A stretch of DNA of 64,000 nt from Monomorium pharaonis (taxonomy: Eukaryota > Arthropoda > Insecta > Hymenoptera > Formicidae), in contig NC_050471.1 of assembly GCF_013373865.1 (NCBI RefSeq), positions 806,001 through 870,000 on the forward strand. Reading direction: 5' to 3'. A program made the translations under genes and the position numbers. Below the pieces are notes generated by a model. It was given only the letters and a program-made list of their open reading frames with translations. It was not told the DNA's origin and made no database searches. Shown piece after piece: positions 34,629 through 46,632 of this stretch; positions within the stretch are counted from its first letter, which is position 1; each line of letters begins with the position of its first letter.

Positions 34629-34690
34629 AAAGAGAGAGAGAGAGAGAGAGTGTGTGTGTGTGTGTGTGTGCACGCGCGTGTGTGTGTGCA
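34629..34690 (+). repeat. Compound (AG)n(TG)n with CACGCGCGTG
   Basis: About 11 AG units, then about 10 TG units, then the palindrome CACGCGCGTG and more TG. The alternating tract has Z-DNA potential. Confidence 0.95.
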
Positions 34691-35230
34691 TATTGGTGTC
34701 CGTCCGATGGTCGTCGGTAGTTATCTCCGGTGGTCATACGCGCACGGACTTTTCCAAGTCGAAATCAGAGCCACGGATTTTCAGCCGAGTACGGTGACCC
34801 TAAAATCCGCAAGTGCAAATACGAGAGAAATCGCCGTAAAACAAACATTGCGAGGCATCGATAGCGACCGAACGTGCACTTTATACCCCGCTTTCCCGTG
34901 GAAAATCCTAACGGAGGAAAAAAAATGAAAACGGAAAGTGTAAATATATGTATTTTATATATGTCAAAAGGAGGAGAGTACGAGTGTAAAAAATTGTTCT
35001 GAAATCCGTAGAATACTTTCCTGACTATATACGGAATAAAATTTTGTTAAATTTAAAAAGGAGACATGTTTCAGCAGATAATGAATAGATTCTTTTAAGG
35101 AAGCTTTTCAGTCTTTTCACATAGTAAAAGAACTTGATCGAATTTTAAGAATTTATAACTAATATATAGGCATTCTAAAATTTTTTGATCACATAATTAA
35201 AAAAATAATAATTTTTTTATAACATTCAAA

Positions 35231-35298
35231 AAGAGAAAGAGAGAGAGAGAGTGGGGAAGGAGGAAGGGAGGGAGGGAGGGAGGGGGAGAGAGAGAGAT
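35231..35298 (+). repeat. GA/GGGA purine tract with G-quadruplex motif
   Basis: AG repeats are followed by five G-runs separated by single A bases (GGG A GGG A GGG A GGG A GGGGG, 35266-35286), then more GA. This meets the simplest quadruplex rule. It lies in AT-rich desert with no gene nearby. Confidence 0.9.
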
Positions 35299-36735
35299 AT
35301 CATTAAAAGAAGCTTTAATTTAATGTCAACAAATTAGAACAAATTAGAAAAATTTTTGAAAATTATATTTCTAAATAAAGATACAGTTCATAAAAAAACA
35401 CAATATATAAAAAAAATAAAGTTTTATTATTTAAATATTATTTAAATAAAAGTACCTTTGTTCACACTTTTAACATTTTTTACATTTGTGCAAGTTTCAG
35501 TTTTGGTGCTTAAAAATACAATAGTCTAAAACATTCTTTCGAGTTTGACATTGATATATATTTTTTGTAGATTTAAATTATTTTTAATATTTTTTTAACG
35601 TTAAAAAAATAAATTCTCCAATGTGTATAATACCCGTGATGTATGTGATAAACCTTCAATATAATATATTTAAGAAGTATGTGTACAAAAGAAAAGTTAA
35701 GATATTTTAATGTTTTCATATTTTCATGTTGTTAACATCTTTTTTATATTAAATATATAAATGCATATAAAATATGTAAAAATTATCTTGAAACCAAATT
35801 AAAATAGTAAAAAACAATAGAACAATTCCATATTATAAATTTAATCTTAACAAAAATAAAATATTTTCATATTTTAAAATTTCACTTTTACTTTTACTTT
35901 ACCGTTATTTTATATTTTTTGATCTATAATATCTGTTACTCATCAAAACTACAATATTGGCTCATTTTCTTTTATTATTAAGTTTTTAAATTATAAGTTA
36001 AGATTTGCAGTATTAAATATGAACAATTTTTTAGATAATTATTGAATTATATAAATACTATATAACCAATTCAAATATGACATAAAAACTGTATGTAACA
36101 TTTATGGAATTAAGAAGACTTTTATAATTACTTATTTTGTATATATTTAAATAATAAATGAGTTTTTACAATAGCATAGTCTTTTTTATTATTAAAAATT
36201 ATAGGATATAAAGTATTTTTAGTAAAACTGTAAAGTATATAATTTTACTTTTATAAATATTTAATAGATAAATTCACAGAACCTCAAATTAAAGGTACAA
36301 TGAATCAAAGAAACATTGCATTCCTCTATTTTGTATATGAATTGTTCATGAATAATGCAATTCTTTTTAAATACATTATATTAGTGAAAATGGAACAGCG
36401 TTGCGCATTACTACATTTAAATTATTATTGCAAACAATTGTATTTAAATATTTTCTTTATCAATATGTAGAAGAAAATATTTTTAAATAATAAATAATAA
36501 ATAATAAATAATAAATTATAAATATCGTTTTTATTATTCAAAAGCTTCTTTGTTGAAAAGTATATGTACACGAATGAAAAGTCACGTAACTTTTTTCTAC
36601 TTTGTTAAGCAAATCTTAATAATCATAAACAGTGCCCTTCTTTACTTTCCATTTGCAGTTCTTTTCGAAGAAATTCTACCCCTGCAATTTCTACATATAT
36701 CTTCGTACTCCTTGAAGATTATTTATGTCTTTATG
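35299..36735. other. AT-rich desert
   Basis: No gene recognised. A very good plus-strand acceptor (CTTTACTTTCCATTTGCAG) ends at about 36659, immediately before the next GC-rich island, with no donor found. Confidence 0.5.
36484..36516 (+). repeat. (AATAAAT)-type AT-rich tandem repeat
   Basis: TAAATAA is repeated about five times with a 7-base period. Confidence 0.85.
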
Positions 36736-36739
36736 GAAA

Positions 36740-37400
36740 GCCACCATAAAGCGATCGTTGATGTCATCACCGATGGCTCAGAAAATCGGTCGATTTCACG
36801 TTCCTCTCTCCGACCCTTATATCTCGGATGCATTTACTCTTATTACTCCGCGGGAGATTGGCCGTAGCGTGAACGAGAGGACGGCCTGTTGCGACCGCAT
36901 CGCCAGTAATTGAAGCCTTCCTACCCTTCTCTCGTCGAAGCACCGCACACGATTCCGTAACGATCGGCGATTTACGACACTCTCGCCGTATTTTAACGAT
37001 CGCCTTTTAAGGGCTGGAAATAGAGAAAGAAAGGGAGACTGTACCCGACGGTGCGAGCCCTTTCGAGCAAGGCGTCGCGCGCAAACAGAGGACGCCTAGC
37101 GTCGGGATATAAATCGCAAGGGACTCGGCGCAATTTTATGTACTCTGCCTCGTAAAAAAGAATTTATAACGATTTTATGCGGCGCGAGCGGGCGAACAGG
37201 CATGCACCGGTGCTGTCCTATCGGCGATTTCGAGAGAATTTATGTTTATTAATTGTTTATCGGATCGCGGGGCCGAGAAAACGGCCGACCCCTATGTACA
37301 GAATGTCACGGGGGAAAATACGGTTGCGTCGATATTGTCGTTATAATAGGCTGATTTATGTTACAATTTGCTCGAAAATCGAGTCTTAATATGATTTAAA
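36740..37400. other. GC-rich island, possible exon or enhancer
   Basis: Two overlapping plus frames of about 45-62 codons follow the acceptor at 36659, but no donor, domain or family match is visible. Confidence 0.35.
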
Positions 37401-37547
37401 TGTATTTAGTGCGATGAGAATAATGTATAATTATATTAAAGTCAACTGTTTATTATCCGCTAAATGAAATAGCAAGAGGCACAGAAACTCGTGCTCTAAT
37501 GTGCTTTTCATCGAATTTAATACAATATATATATATCGAGCTTTTCT

Positions 37548-37655
37548 CTCGGGACGCTCTCATTCGCATAATTTGAAAAATTAATACCTCGATTATTGAT
37601 GGAACCCTTCTACCTCTTTACAAACGTTGACCAGCATGTTTTGGGACACCCTGTA
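37548..37655. mobile_element. Internally deleted copy of the 5404-5803 foldback element
   Basis: Read on the minus strand it begins at CAGGGTGTCCC, continues through TAAAGAGGTAGAAGGGTTCC, and then joins ATCAATAATCGAGGTATTAA and AATTATGCGAATGAGAGCG. The same order is found at 5404-5556, but about 45 bp (the ACATAAAAGTC to TTAGATTAGG stretch) are missing. It abuts a TA microsatellite at 37656. Confidence 0.65.
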
Positions 37656-37677
37656 TATATATATATATATATATATT
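37653..37677 (+). repeat. (TA)n microsatellite
   Basis: About 12 TA units abut the end of the deleted foldback element. Confidence 0.9.
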
Positions 37678-37811
37678 TATTATACGTATATATAATAAAT
37701 CAATATATGTTAAATTTGATATATATATTTTTTTCTCCTCCCCCCCATCCTAGTATACGCTAAACGTGTTACACGCGGACAACGTTGCGGTAAAACGTTA
37801 AGTTAATTTTT

Positions 37812-38048
37812 ATGACTGGCAGAAAGAATTGTTACTTCGGTAGCTTTCAAAAGCCAGGAATAACTTGCCAATGGCGCGACTCGCTCGTTACAGTCTTTGA
37901 GCAAGAATACGGTCGAATAGAAGTTCCGTATCGAACGCTTCTCATGCTCCTTATGCGAGTTACGAAGTTATCTGATACCGATCGGAAATTTTCTGAGGAA
38001 GTTCTAAGTGCAGTAGTACTTTTTGTTTTTACGCCATTGAAAGAGTAA
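37812..38048 (+). CDS. Unrecognised small ORF of 78 aa (low confidence)
   Basis: The ATG is followed by a balanced, non-repetitive frame (MTGRKNCYFGSFQKPGITC, then QWRDSLVTVFEQEYGRIEVP, TKLSDTDRKFSEEV, FVFTPLKE) and TAA. Composition is protein-like with few rare residues, but there is no known domain. The start context (TTTTATGA) is ordinary. It could be conserved noncoding sequence that happens to be open. Confidence 0.25.
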   Translation: MTGRKNCYFGSFQKPGITCQWRDSLVTVFEQEYGRIEVPYRTLLMLLMRVTKLSDTDRKFSEEVLSAVVLFVFTPLKE

Positions 38049-38059
38049 TTATTACCGCA

Positions 38060-39250
38060 TAATAGCGATGAGTAATAAAATCAAAAAAGCAAGTAATTGT
38101 TCAATAAATGTACTATATATATGTGTGTACACACACGCAAACACAGACACACAATTTTTTTAAAAACAGTAATGTGTTTTTTTTACAATACTTTACATCG
38201 ATTTTTACTTTATTATACAATAATATAAAGATATTATAATATAAAAGTATTAAACTAGAATTATCGAAAAATTCATAACTCAGAAAATATTTTATATCAA
38301 AGTAAAGTATCTTATAAATTATTATTTTTCAATAATTTTACTATAGTACTTTTGTATACGGAATAATTTAAGAAATTATATTATGTAAAAAAATCATAAT
38401 TTTAAATAATATAATTTAATTTAAAGGAAATAGCAGTAACTTTTATATTATTTTGAAAAATCGATTTTTTGAAAACTTTATTTTACTATTATTTATTCTT
38501 TACCAAATGCAATTTTCTAAAATTTTTGTTTTAAAAATTTCAAGATTTTAAATGTAATGTTTTTAAATGCCTCATTCGGTATATTTTAAACAAATAATTC
38601 GATTTTTTTCTTATTTGTACACTCTAAAAAATTCATGTTACATTATTTCTTACAACAATTAAAAGATTTAAATGTATCCAAATGATAAACAATTTCCTGC
38701 TGCTTTTCTGCACAAAAATGATTTTATTAAAGAATTTATAGATAAATTTAATAAATACAGTTATTAAAAAATTTAGCTATATAGATACAAATCTGAAAAT
38801 AACTTCGTTAAACTATCAAAATAATTATGTAGAACGTTTAAACGTGATGGACAATGCTGAAAAAAGTTCTGACATTCTATATAACAATCCGTGTGAGCGT
38901 TCTATAGTTAGTTTTACAGCATAATAGACTTACTTTCAAATCTGTAACAAACTGAATTTTTAAATATTTTAGCAAAATTTTTTCTCCGTAATAACACAAG
39001 TCATTAACAGAATATTGATTCAATATGTCTTTAATGTTTAATCAACATATCTTACTAATGAATTGTGCTAATAAAGTTTTGTCTAAAATAAATAAGCTAA
39101 AATTCTATAATAATCTTATCGTTTTTTAATCGATTTTTTCACTTTTAAATAATAATAATATAATAAATAATAATATAAAGAACTTCTTATAACTTTTCAC
39201 ACAAAAATAGTCAATCGATTTTCTGTCTTTTATTTTACTTCAAACAAAAC
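38060..39250. other. AT-rich desert
   Basis: No feature recognised. Confidence 0.6.
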
Positions 39251-39329
39251 ATGTATCTGCATAGCAAAATAAATTCCAACACACACATCGATATAATTTC
39301 AACATCGCTCCTCAGTTTCATAAAAATAG

Positions 39330-39734
39330 CTAAATGTCCACAGTTTGACAGGATTGATCTGAGGTTAGTAAAAAAATTGCTGAGATATTCCTGTAGACAG
39401 CAATCGGTGGTAAAAGAAGCAGCTCTGTCAATAAGATACGATAGTTCTTGACGAATATGGTCGAGGAAGCAGCAGGTTTTTCGTAAAGTTGAGTCTGCCG
39501 TTCCTCACCGCTATTTGGCAACGTTCCCATGAAAAAAGGCAAATTTTCAACTCTCGATAGAGTAGGCCACGACAAAAATCGGTCGCATATGTGGCAGGGC
39601 TTTAATTTGAAAATATTAGAAAAATTTTTTTTAACATTCAATATGCAATTTTCAAATAAATCATTCAAAAAGCCTCGAACAAAATATGACAAAAATAAGA
39701 AGACAGTTAATAAATATGAAATTTTTTTTTTCAT
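39330..39734 (-). CDS. Unrecognised ORF of 134 aa with signal-peptide-like start (low confidence)
   Basis: The start MKKKISYLLTVFLFLSYFVRG has a lysine-rich head and hydrophobic core, like a signal peptide or anchor. The body contains KPCHICDRF, GTLPNSGEERQTQLYEKPAA and a second hydrophobic stretch (ILLTELLLLPPIAVY). The frame ends QSCQTVDI. What makes it notable is its length in moderately AT-rich DNA, where stops are frequent. I recognise no family. The Lys run derives from a poly-A/T tract, and the opposite strand also holds a 75-codon frame, so it may instead be decayed transposon sequence. Confidence 0.25.
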   Translation of the reverse strand: MKKKISYLLTVFLFLSYFVRGFLNDLFENCILNVKKNFSNIFKLKPCHICDRFLSWPTLSRVENLPFFMGTLPNSGEERQTQLYEKPAASSTIFVKNYRILLTELLLLPPIAVYRNISAIFLLTSDQSCQTVDI

Positions 39735-39759
39735 CCAGTGTCATAAATTAAATTAGCAA

Positions 39760-40825
39760 ACATAAAATAAAATAATAACTTTGTCCTCCCAATTTTTAAA
39801 TATAAATATATATTTTATTAGAAAAATAGAATATGTATTTTAAACGCGATTTAATCTTGCTTTTTTATAATCTCCCAGCCTAAAGTCTCAAAAAAATTTC
39901 TAATAAAAAGCGATTTATTTAATCAAAAATAAATTAGATTATAAAATCTGCAAATATATATTGGAACGGTAACAAATAGACTGTTATATTTCTTAGAAGG
40001 AATTAAATTCCTTAGAAATAGATTTTCGATAAGAAGAATAACGTCGTAATTAATTGAACGATCGTAAAGGAAATAACTGATTTCTGTTATGAGAAAAGAG
40101 AGAGAGAGACTTGTATCAACTATTTTTAAATTAAACGTGTGACGTATACGTCGACGTGCGATGATGCGGGAGATAAAGGTTGATTGAACGTATCAATTAT
40201 TGACATTTTTCCTCATACTTCCAATTTTACTGAACATGTTCGACATAGAGTTTATGGTTTGTAACGGCTAAGTTTTAATTCGTAGCAATATATTGTACAC
40301 GTAATCTCGGTAAATCTGAAACTCGGGTTCTGATATTGGAATTCTATTTAAGCATCCCGAAGCATACTTCCAACTATGTAATTAACAAGCATTATGCGTA
40401 AAAATAAAAATTGCACGAAGAACTTCTACAATAGTTTCAGTCTGCAGAAAATATTAATTATAAAATTCCTCATTTATTTGTAGATTGCTGAAATTTTTTG
40501 CATGAAATTCATCGAAAGTACCTCTGAAGCATTAAATAACATTAATATTACGTGAAATTAATATTTCACGTAAAAATAAATTTCCTTCACATTTCATTCA
40601 GATTTGGAAATTAGAATACAATTATACATTAAAAAAGTGTGTAAAATGACATAAATATACGTAAAAGTTAAACAATTTATTGTAAAAATATATAAAATTG
40701 TGCGAAGGTTACGTAAATTAATACTTTTACCTTTTCTATACAAATATATTATATCTTGATATATTTAGATGATAAATTATAACAATAGTAGCATTATTGT
40801 ACTTTATATACAGTTGCATAAATTT
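39760..40825. other. AT-rich noncoding stretch
   Basis: A short inverted repeat (TTACGTGAAATTAATATTTCACGTAA, about 40549-40574) is the only structure seen. Confidence 0.5.
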
Positions 40826-41000
40826 CATAAACATTAATTATAAATTTACTTTCAGAAATTATTTAATTACTAAAAGGAGGTAAAATTTATAAGTTATAAC
40901 TGTGCAATAATGTGCGTAAATATATACCTTTAATAGTAGGTACCAAATTATTCAGTAATAGTTACAACTTATAATGTAATTTTTTTACTATGACAAATAT
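40826..41000 (+). repeat. Dispersed repeat C, copy 1, with internal inverted repeat
   Basis: This stretch shares order and sequence with 45066-45245. Both have TGTAAATTTACTTTC or its variant, GTAAATAT-TNCCTTT, ATAGT-GGTNCCAAA, and a final AATAGTT-ACAA-TT followed by a T-run. In this copy TTATAAGTTATAACT (about 40890) pairs with AGTTACAACTTATAA (about 40957), so it may be a MITE. Confidence 0.5.
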
Positions 41001-41095
41001 TCGAGAATGTGTGATGTAGTCTCTCTCCACACTTGTTTCTAAACAACAGCACAGTTATGCTTGTCCTGATTCAGAAGTATCGATTTAACACATCA

Positions 41096-41119
41096 TTCTC
41101 TCTCTCTCTCTCTCTCTCT
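41096..41119 (+). repeat. (TC)n microsatellite
   Basis: About 11 TC units at the left edge of a GC-rich island. Confidence 0.93.
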
Positions 41120-41520
41120 GCTTGCGTTGATAAGTTCGACCGACGATAAAGTTCCGTCGGATCGATCATTCCCGAATGAATTAGTATCGTATCATGCGTT
41201 ATACCTGTCATTTGCACGCCTCGCATTTAAACGTGGCCAATCGAAGCACTCTCGAGGCCCACTCGGGGATTCACCGCACCATGTCAAAGTTGAAAAAGTG
41301 TTAAATCCGCAAACATCAAAGGGACGAGCCAGCGCGAAATGTTTCACGCGACGTCGATGTTTCAATCGGCGCATCTCTCGACGCATCGTGATACATCGGT
41401 GGCGATTTCTATCGGCACTCTCGTTTTCGCGAGGTCAAGTTGGAAAGCGCTACATCCATCAAGTACGGCAAAATTATTTCGCACCTCTATGTTGCCATTT
41501 ACAAACGTGAAAAATCTTAC
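41120..41520. other. GC-rich island with 127-codon open frame lacking an early ATG
   Basis: A plus frame is open from 41127 to 41510 but has no ATG. It is basic and without a domain. Possible regulatory element. Confidence 0.3.
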
Positions 41521-41593
41521 AAATTACAATCATTTCGAGCAATTAATGAACATTCAAATTAACTCGAAATCAATTTCGAATAAATTTATTTAA

Positions 41594-42209
41594 AAAGTAA
41601 AACCTAAGAACAAATTCTTTTTACATTTTTAATCTTCTGTTAACATTTCAACAATTTTTCCTACAAATTTCTATTCTTTGGAAAATTAAGGGCACTGTAA
41701 TTAGTTGACATGCAATATTTATATAAAAATAGTATAAACTTATATTGTTTATCTTTTTATGATATAGTTTTATTTTATCAAGATCTACTTTAAGTCAAAT
41801 ATGTTAATAATTTTATAATTTAATTTTTTTAAATATGTTTATCTAATTAATAATAATTTACATTATCTGTATCATCTATATATAGACAAAATTAGTAAAC
41901 AAGATGAAAAAATATATAAATATACACATTAATAAATAATTTATATATCTTGAAATATAAAATATGATCCTCTGTAAGAATCATTGAAGATTTTTTTATA
42001 TCTGTACACGCAATAAAAACGAACAACTTATCATGTGCGAGAAGGTATAAAAAAACAATATGTGATTAGAAAGTAATCTTCATAAAATCATGAAAAGAAA
42101 AAAATGATATGCCACATCATCTTTCGTGCAAGACGCACAAGTCTTAAGAGCTATAGCAATTGAAATTCTTATGCAGTAAGTAGTTTAACTTATTTTAAGT
42201 CAGCCCACT
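41594..42209. other. AT-rich noncoding stretch
   Basis: A small hairpin-like patch ATGATATGCCACATCAT lies at about 42103. Nothing else recognised. Confidence 0.5.
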
Positions 42210-42347
42210 CTTCCACTTTAGGTGAACATTTGTCCGGCCGTTTTCGCGTGATGCGGTAAATAGGCAAACAAGAAACTTAATTCCGCATATACAAACGCAA
42301 CACGGCGGTTTGCGGTCTACTTGTTAGGTACACAGTGTGTTAAGCGA

Positions 42348-42375
42348 GGGCGGGGGAGGAAGAGGAGGGGGTGGG
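42348..42375 (+). other. G-quadruplex-like motif
   Basis: Four G-runs (GGG, GGGGG, GGGGG, GGG) are separated by C, AGGAAGAGGA and T. The middle loop of 10 bases is longer than ideal. It lies in a GC-rich island that may be a promoter or enhancer. Confidence 0.5.
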
Positions 42376-42592
42376 TCTATAGTATCGGTAGTACCCTTGC
42401 CGTAGTGTAAGAGGGGAAGGGGAGAAATCTGCATCGAAGTGAACGTGACTTAACGAGAGCTCGTCACGCTCGCGCGGTCTGTCCATTAATGAGTCGTACG
42501 TAATTTGCGGTTTCGAGCTGTTTTTCTCTACCGTCCATTGGTGTCCGCTAAATTATGCAACTCGGCGATGCAGAGAAAGCGAACCAGCGCGC

Positions 42593-42621
42593 GTCTCTCT
42601 CTCTCTCTCTCTCTCTCTCTT
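42593..42621 (+). repeat. (TC)n microsatellite
   Basis: About 13 TC units inside the 42.2-43.3 kb GC-rich island. Confidence 0.95.
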
Positions 42622-43339
42622 TCGAATCGAAGATAAATATTTTCGATTTGTAAAAGCGGATCGCGCTCGCGGTAGCGTTCGTTGAAACATTCCCGCGATT
42701 ATTTAACCCAGACGCGAAACGAATGTAATATTCGATAGGCAGACGCCTAATTCGTCGTTGTTCGCTCCGCACGCGTGCTCTGTGCGTGTGCGTGCGCGCC
42801 GGGTGTGCCGTTCCGTATGTTTGCTCACTCGATAATGCGTGCCCAAGTTACGTCGAACACGTGCACACGCGTACGTAAACGGTTTGCGCGCACGTGCACG
42901 CACGTACACAGAGAGACGTATAACGCTGTCACGCAACGTTCGATAAAGCCCGGGGCGACACGCACCGAGAAAGCTCGCGCGCGCGCATTATTCCTAACAA
43001 TATAATATGTCACTTCAATCGCTATACGTTATTCGGATGCGCCGGACGTTGTGTATAGAGGCGAGGAAAATCCGCGCGAGAGAAGATAATTTACGAAGAG
43101 CATACAGGCGCGATCACGCGCGGTAAGCCTACTCTCGTAGACGCGACGATTACGTAGCTAGCGATCCGCAAGATGACGATGGTGCTACATAAGATAGGGT
43201 CGGATTACATCCGACAGCGACAACCTTGCGAATATGGCGACGTGCGCTACTCAATGACGCGCAATGTATGTATTTTATGTTTTTATACGTCGCGTCGTGA
43301 GCAAATCTGGAAAGAAATTGAATCGCAGCAGACGCAACA

Positions 43340-45065
43340 TAATAATAAATGACGATCCCAGTGAGCAAGAAATGTTGTAATAACACATATAGAAATAATA
43401 ATGTGTATTTTCAAGTGTTTTAAAAGTACAGTTAGTTAGTACTGTATAATGTAAACATTTTAAAAAGATTATTTGATATATGATTGTTTTCAAAACGTTG
43501 CTAAAATGTTTTAAAAATGTTATCTCTCTTTTCCCAAAATCAAAGTTTGTTCATATTGAAGTTGTATACAATAATACGATATATCGTGAAAACGTTACTT
43601 ATTATTGAAAATCGTTATAAAAACATTGCAACAACGATTTTGTATACGCTGGAACTAGTTTACAAATGTTAACTTTTATGCAGAAAAAGAAAACAGCTTT
43701 TATTTGATGTATTTTGGAACACTAAATTCGAACCATCAAAAAATGTTTGTCAGATCAAATTTCTATAGCATACTTGATTCATAATGACATTAAAATGTAT
43801 CATCTGTTTACAAAAATATCGTACAAAACTGTAGTTATATTATGGCGTAAAAATGTCGGTAAGATTGTGTAAAATTAATTCAAACTATTTCTATTGCGTT
43901 TGTAGGCAATATATTGTTGAAAAAAGACTGCATATTCACAGAATTGTTAAAATTTGCTTATTTACACTACTTTATATTTTATAAAAAAAAACAACAATTT
44001 AAATACGCGCGACTTCCGATTTGTTTTCTAATTTCAGTAAAATCACACATATTTGGAAAAAATAGTTTTTCTTATGTGTAAACCAAAAATCAAATCAGAT
44101 AAAAATATGTCAATGACAGATTTAAGCTTAGCGTCAAAAATTATTTTAGAAATTTTCTTTATATGATTTTGTATAAAATGTATATGTGTGTATGTATAAA
44201 TTAATGTACTAAACAATAATGAATAATAATAAATAAACATAATTTATTGACTTATGCTTAAAATCATACATTTGCAAACAATACGACAGTTATGTTGTAT
44301 AAAAAAATATGTAAAATTATATAAATAATGTGTAAAAATTACACAATTAAAATTGGAAAATATTTTAAAAAATTAACTTTTACCGCTAATTGTATATGCA
44401 TCTTCATATTAGTTAACAATAATCTTGCTTGTGGACTTCTTAACATATAAAATTTCCGTTCTTTCTTTAATTTTCGTTTAATTTTTTTACTAGTCATAAG
44501 TTTTATAGTTTTTATTTACGTTGTTAATTATTGTTACGTTGTATTGTTTTATTGACAACACGCCTTGGCGAGTATTGGGACTAGGTGTTTTTTTGCCGTT
44601 ACTACTCTCTAACTAGTATGATCGGTGGAAACATGAGCTGTATTCGTCCTTTTTACAATTCTGTCTAGTTCTCTCGCTTGATCCGGTTAACGGTAAAGAC
44701 GTCTTAAAATTGAAGATTCTCAAGTTTCTGTTTATAACAACTTGAATTAATGTCGAATGCGTCCAGATTTTAGAGAACGTCCAGAACGTTTGTGTAAAGT
44801 TCAACTAGCGACAAATTTGTTTGTATCTTTTGATGATTATTTAATGCACACACTAATAACCGCAATTTTACTCGCATATCCCTTATTCTCTTTTAATTGT
44901 CTTTTAACAATAATCTATTTTATAGCTTTTATGTAAATATACATATTTTTTGTAATATAATATAATAGTCATATAAAACACATTCTATTTAAATTTTTAC
45001 CTTTGTACACTTAACTTGAGAAAAATTGTATGTTATTCGTTTGTTAATGTTATTAAACATTTTTA
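43340..45065. other. AT-rich desert
   Basis: No gene recognised. The sequence near 44600-44810 is slightly GC-richer but has no domain. Confidence 0.55.
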
Positions 45066-45245
45066 TAACCTTAATTGTAAATTTACTTTCGCAAATATGG
45101 ATTAGTTATTATAGAAAAGAATAATTTTCTTTGTAAGTTGTAATTTTACTCTTACGTGAGTAAATATGTTCCTTTCATAGTGAGTTCCAAAATTGTCTAC
45201 TCTACTGTAATAGTTGTAATTTGACATGCAATTTTTTTCAGATAC
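45066..45245 (+). repeat. Dispersed repeat C, copy 2
   Basis: This is the second copy of the repeat at 40826-41000. The internal arms are partly preserved (GTAAGTTGTAATTTTAC and ATAGTTGTAATTTGAC). Confidence 0.5.
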
Positions 45246-45945
45246 GAACAACCTTGATTTTGATATTTGATATTTGACTTGATCATATATCGAATGTGAT
45301 AGTTAACTAAATATTTTTGCTCACTGATATTTGCAGTTATAGTATCGTTATTTATCGGTACTCATTTTATAGTCTATTTGAACGTTTATATTAAATTATT
45401 TCACTTATCTTTGTGTCACGTTGCACTCATTTAACAAGCTATCACTTTTGAAATAAACACTTATCAGCTCGATGTCTTTAAATAGCGAGACTTAATGTAA
45501 TAAAAACAGACAGAAAACATAGATTAGTAGTATCATATTTCTTGTCACGTTAATTTGATTCTATTCTGAAACTTTATAATATTTATGTTACGTTTTATAT
45601 TAGGAAATTATTACGTAAATAGAAATCAATATCCACCAACACACGTAGCTGCATACCATATGTATTAATAATATCGCTAAAAATATCGCGATATACTCAT
45701 TTTATATCAATAGATATGAACGAAATTTTTAAATAGTACCAATTAAACCATTTAAAGCTTTTAGCATGGATTAAAAGACCGAATGAGATATTAATGGATC
45801 TTTTAGTGATAAAATATAAATACCATGATCGATATTTTCCTTTCCATATCGCATTTCAATTTATAATCTTTCTACACTAATGAAGCCCGTGAAAATCCCA
45901 ACAAGTATCTATTTATTTCCAAACTGAATAGTAACGCGCGAACGC

Positions 45946-45999
<54 letters not shown>

Positions 46000-46499
46000 A
46001 CAAAGCTCGTAGTTTCGCAGCAATGAAAGCCCGACCTGTTTCGCTCTGTTTCCTGCGGTCCATTCTGTTTCCCATTACATGCTCTGTCCTTTACAATCCG
46101 TAAAGCCAAATATTTGCAAAATATAGTGTCCAATGTAGAAAAGCCGGTACTTCGAGAACGTATTGTCTAACACGATTGAAGCTGACCTTTTCTCGGCAAA
46201 GTCTTGGTTAAACGTTAACTTTTTCTGTAACGAATAAATGTCTAACAATTCAATTATCCTATATGCTGCAAAAGTAAGCTTTAATACTCTATTCGAGTAT
46301 TCTTCAGATTCCCATTAATTTCATTATGTATTTCTAAAATTACTAAATACAAAAGCTTTAATATCAATATTAAATGATATTACTATATTTAGAAATAATT
46401 CTAAATTAAATAATTCTTCCGGAAATCCCTATAAATTAAGTCATTTAAAAATAACTGCAAATCAAATAATGCCTTTTAAGAAATAACTTTTTAGTTTCA
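45246..46499. other. AT-rich stretch with one AG microsatellite
   Basis: Nothing besides the AG array at 45949. Confidence 0.5.
45949..45995 (+). repeat. (AG)n microsatellite
   Basis: About 23 AG units, with GCGCGAACGCG immediately upstream. Confidence 0.96.
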
Positions 46500-46632
46500 C
46501 CAAAATCAAAAGCTTTCGACATCATCGATCAATTCGGTGGTGGGTCAGTTTCACCGGACTTCTTGGATATTTTCTACGTCGAAATAAAAAATAATCAGCG
46601 AAATCGTGTGGCAAGGCCGCGCTCGTGATTTC

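Larger units (their letters stand above)
34380..34920. other. GC-rich island dominated by triplet and dinucleotide repeats
   Basis: Open for 182 codons in one plus frame because of ACG/GTC triplets and the AG/TG arrays. Composition, not coding, explains this. There is no ATG-led domain. Confidence 0.4.
42210..43330. other. CpG-rich island
   Basis: Contains the quadruplex motif (42348), a TC array, and alternating GTGCGTGTGCGTGCGCGC and CACGTGCACGCACGTACA tracts (42780-42910). Strong Z-DNA potential. No exon recognised. Confidence 0.4.

Noticed and set aside
34380..34928. Longest open frame in the window (182 codons)
   Set aside because: Built largely of triplet and dinucleotide repeats, without domain or splice signals.
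41127..41510. 127-codon plus frame
   Set aside because: No ATG, no acceptor, strongly basic, GC-rich background.
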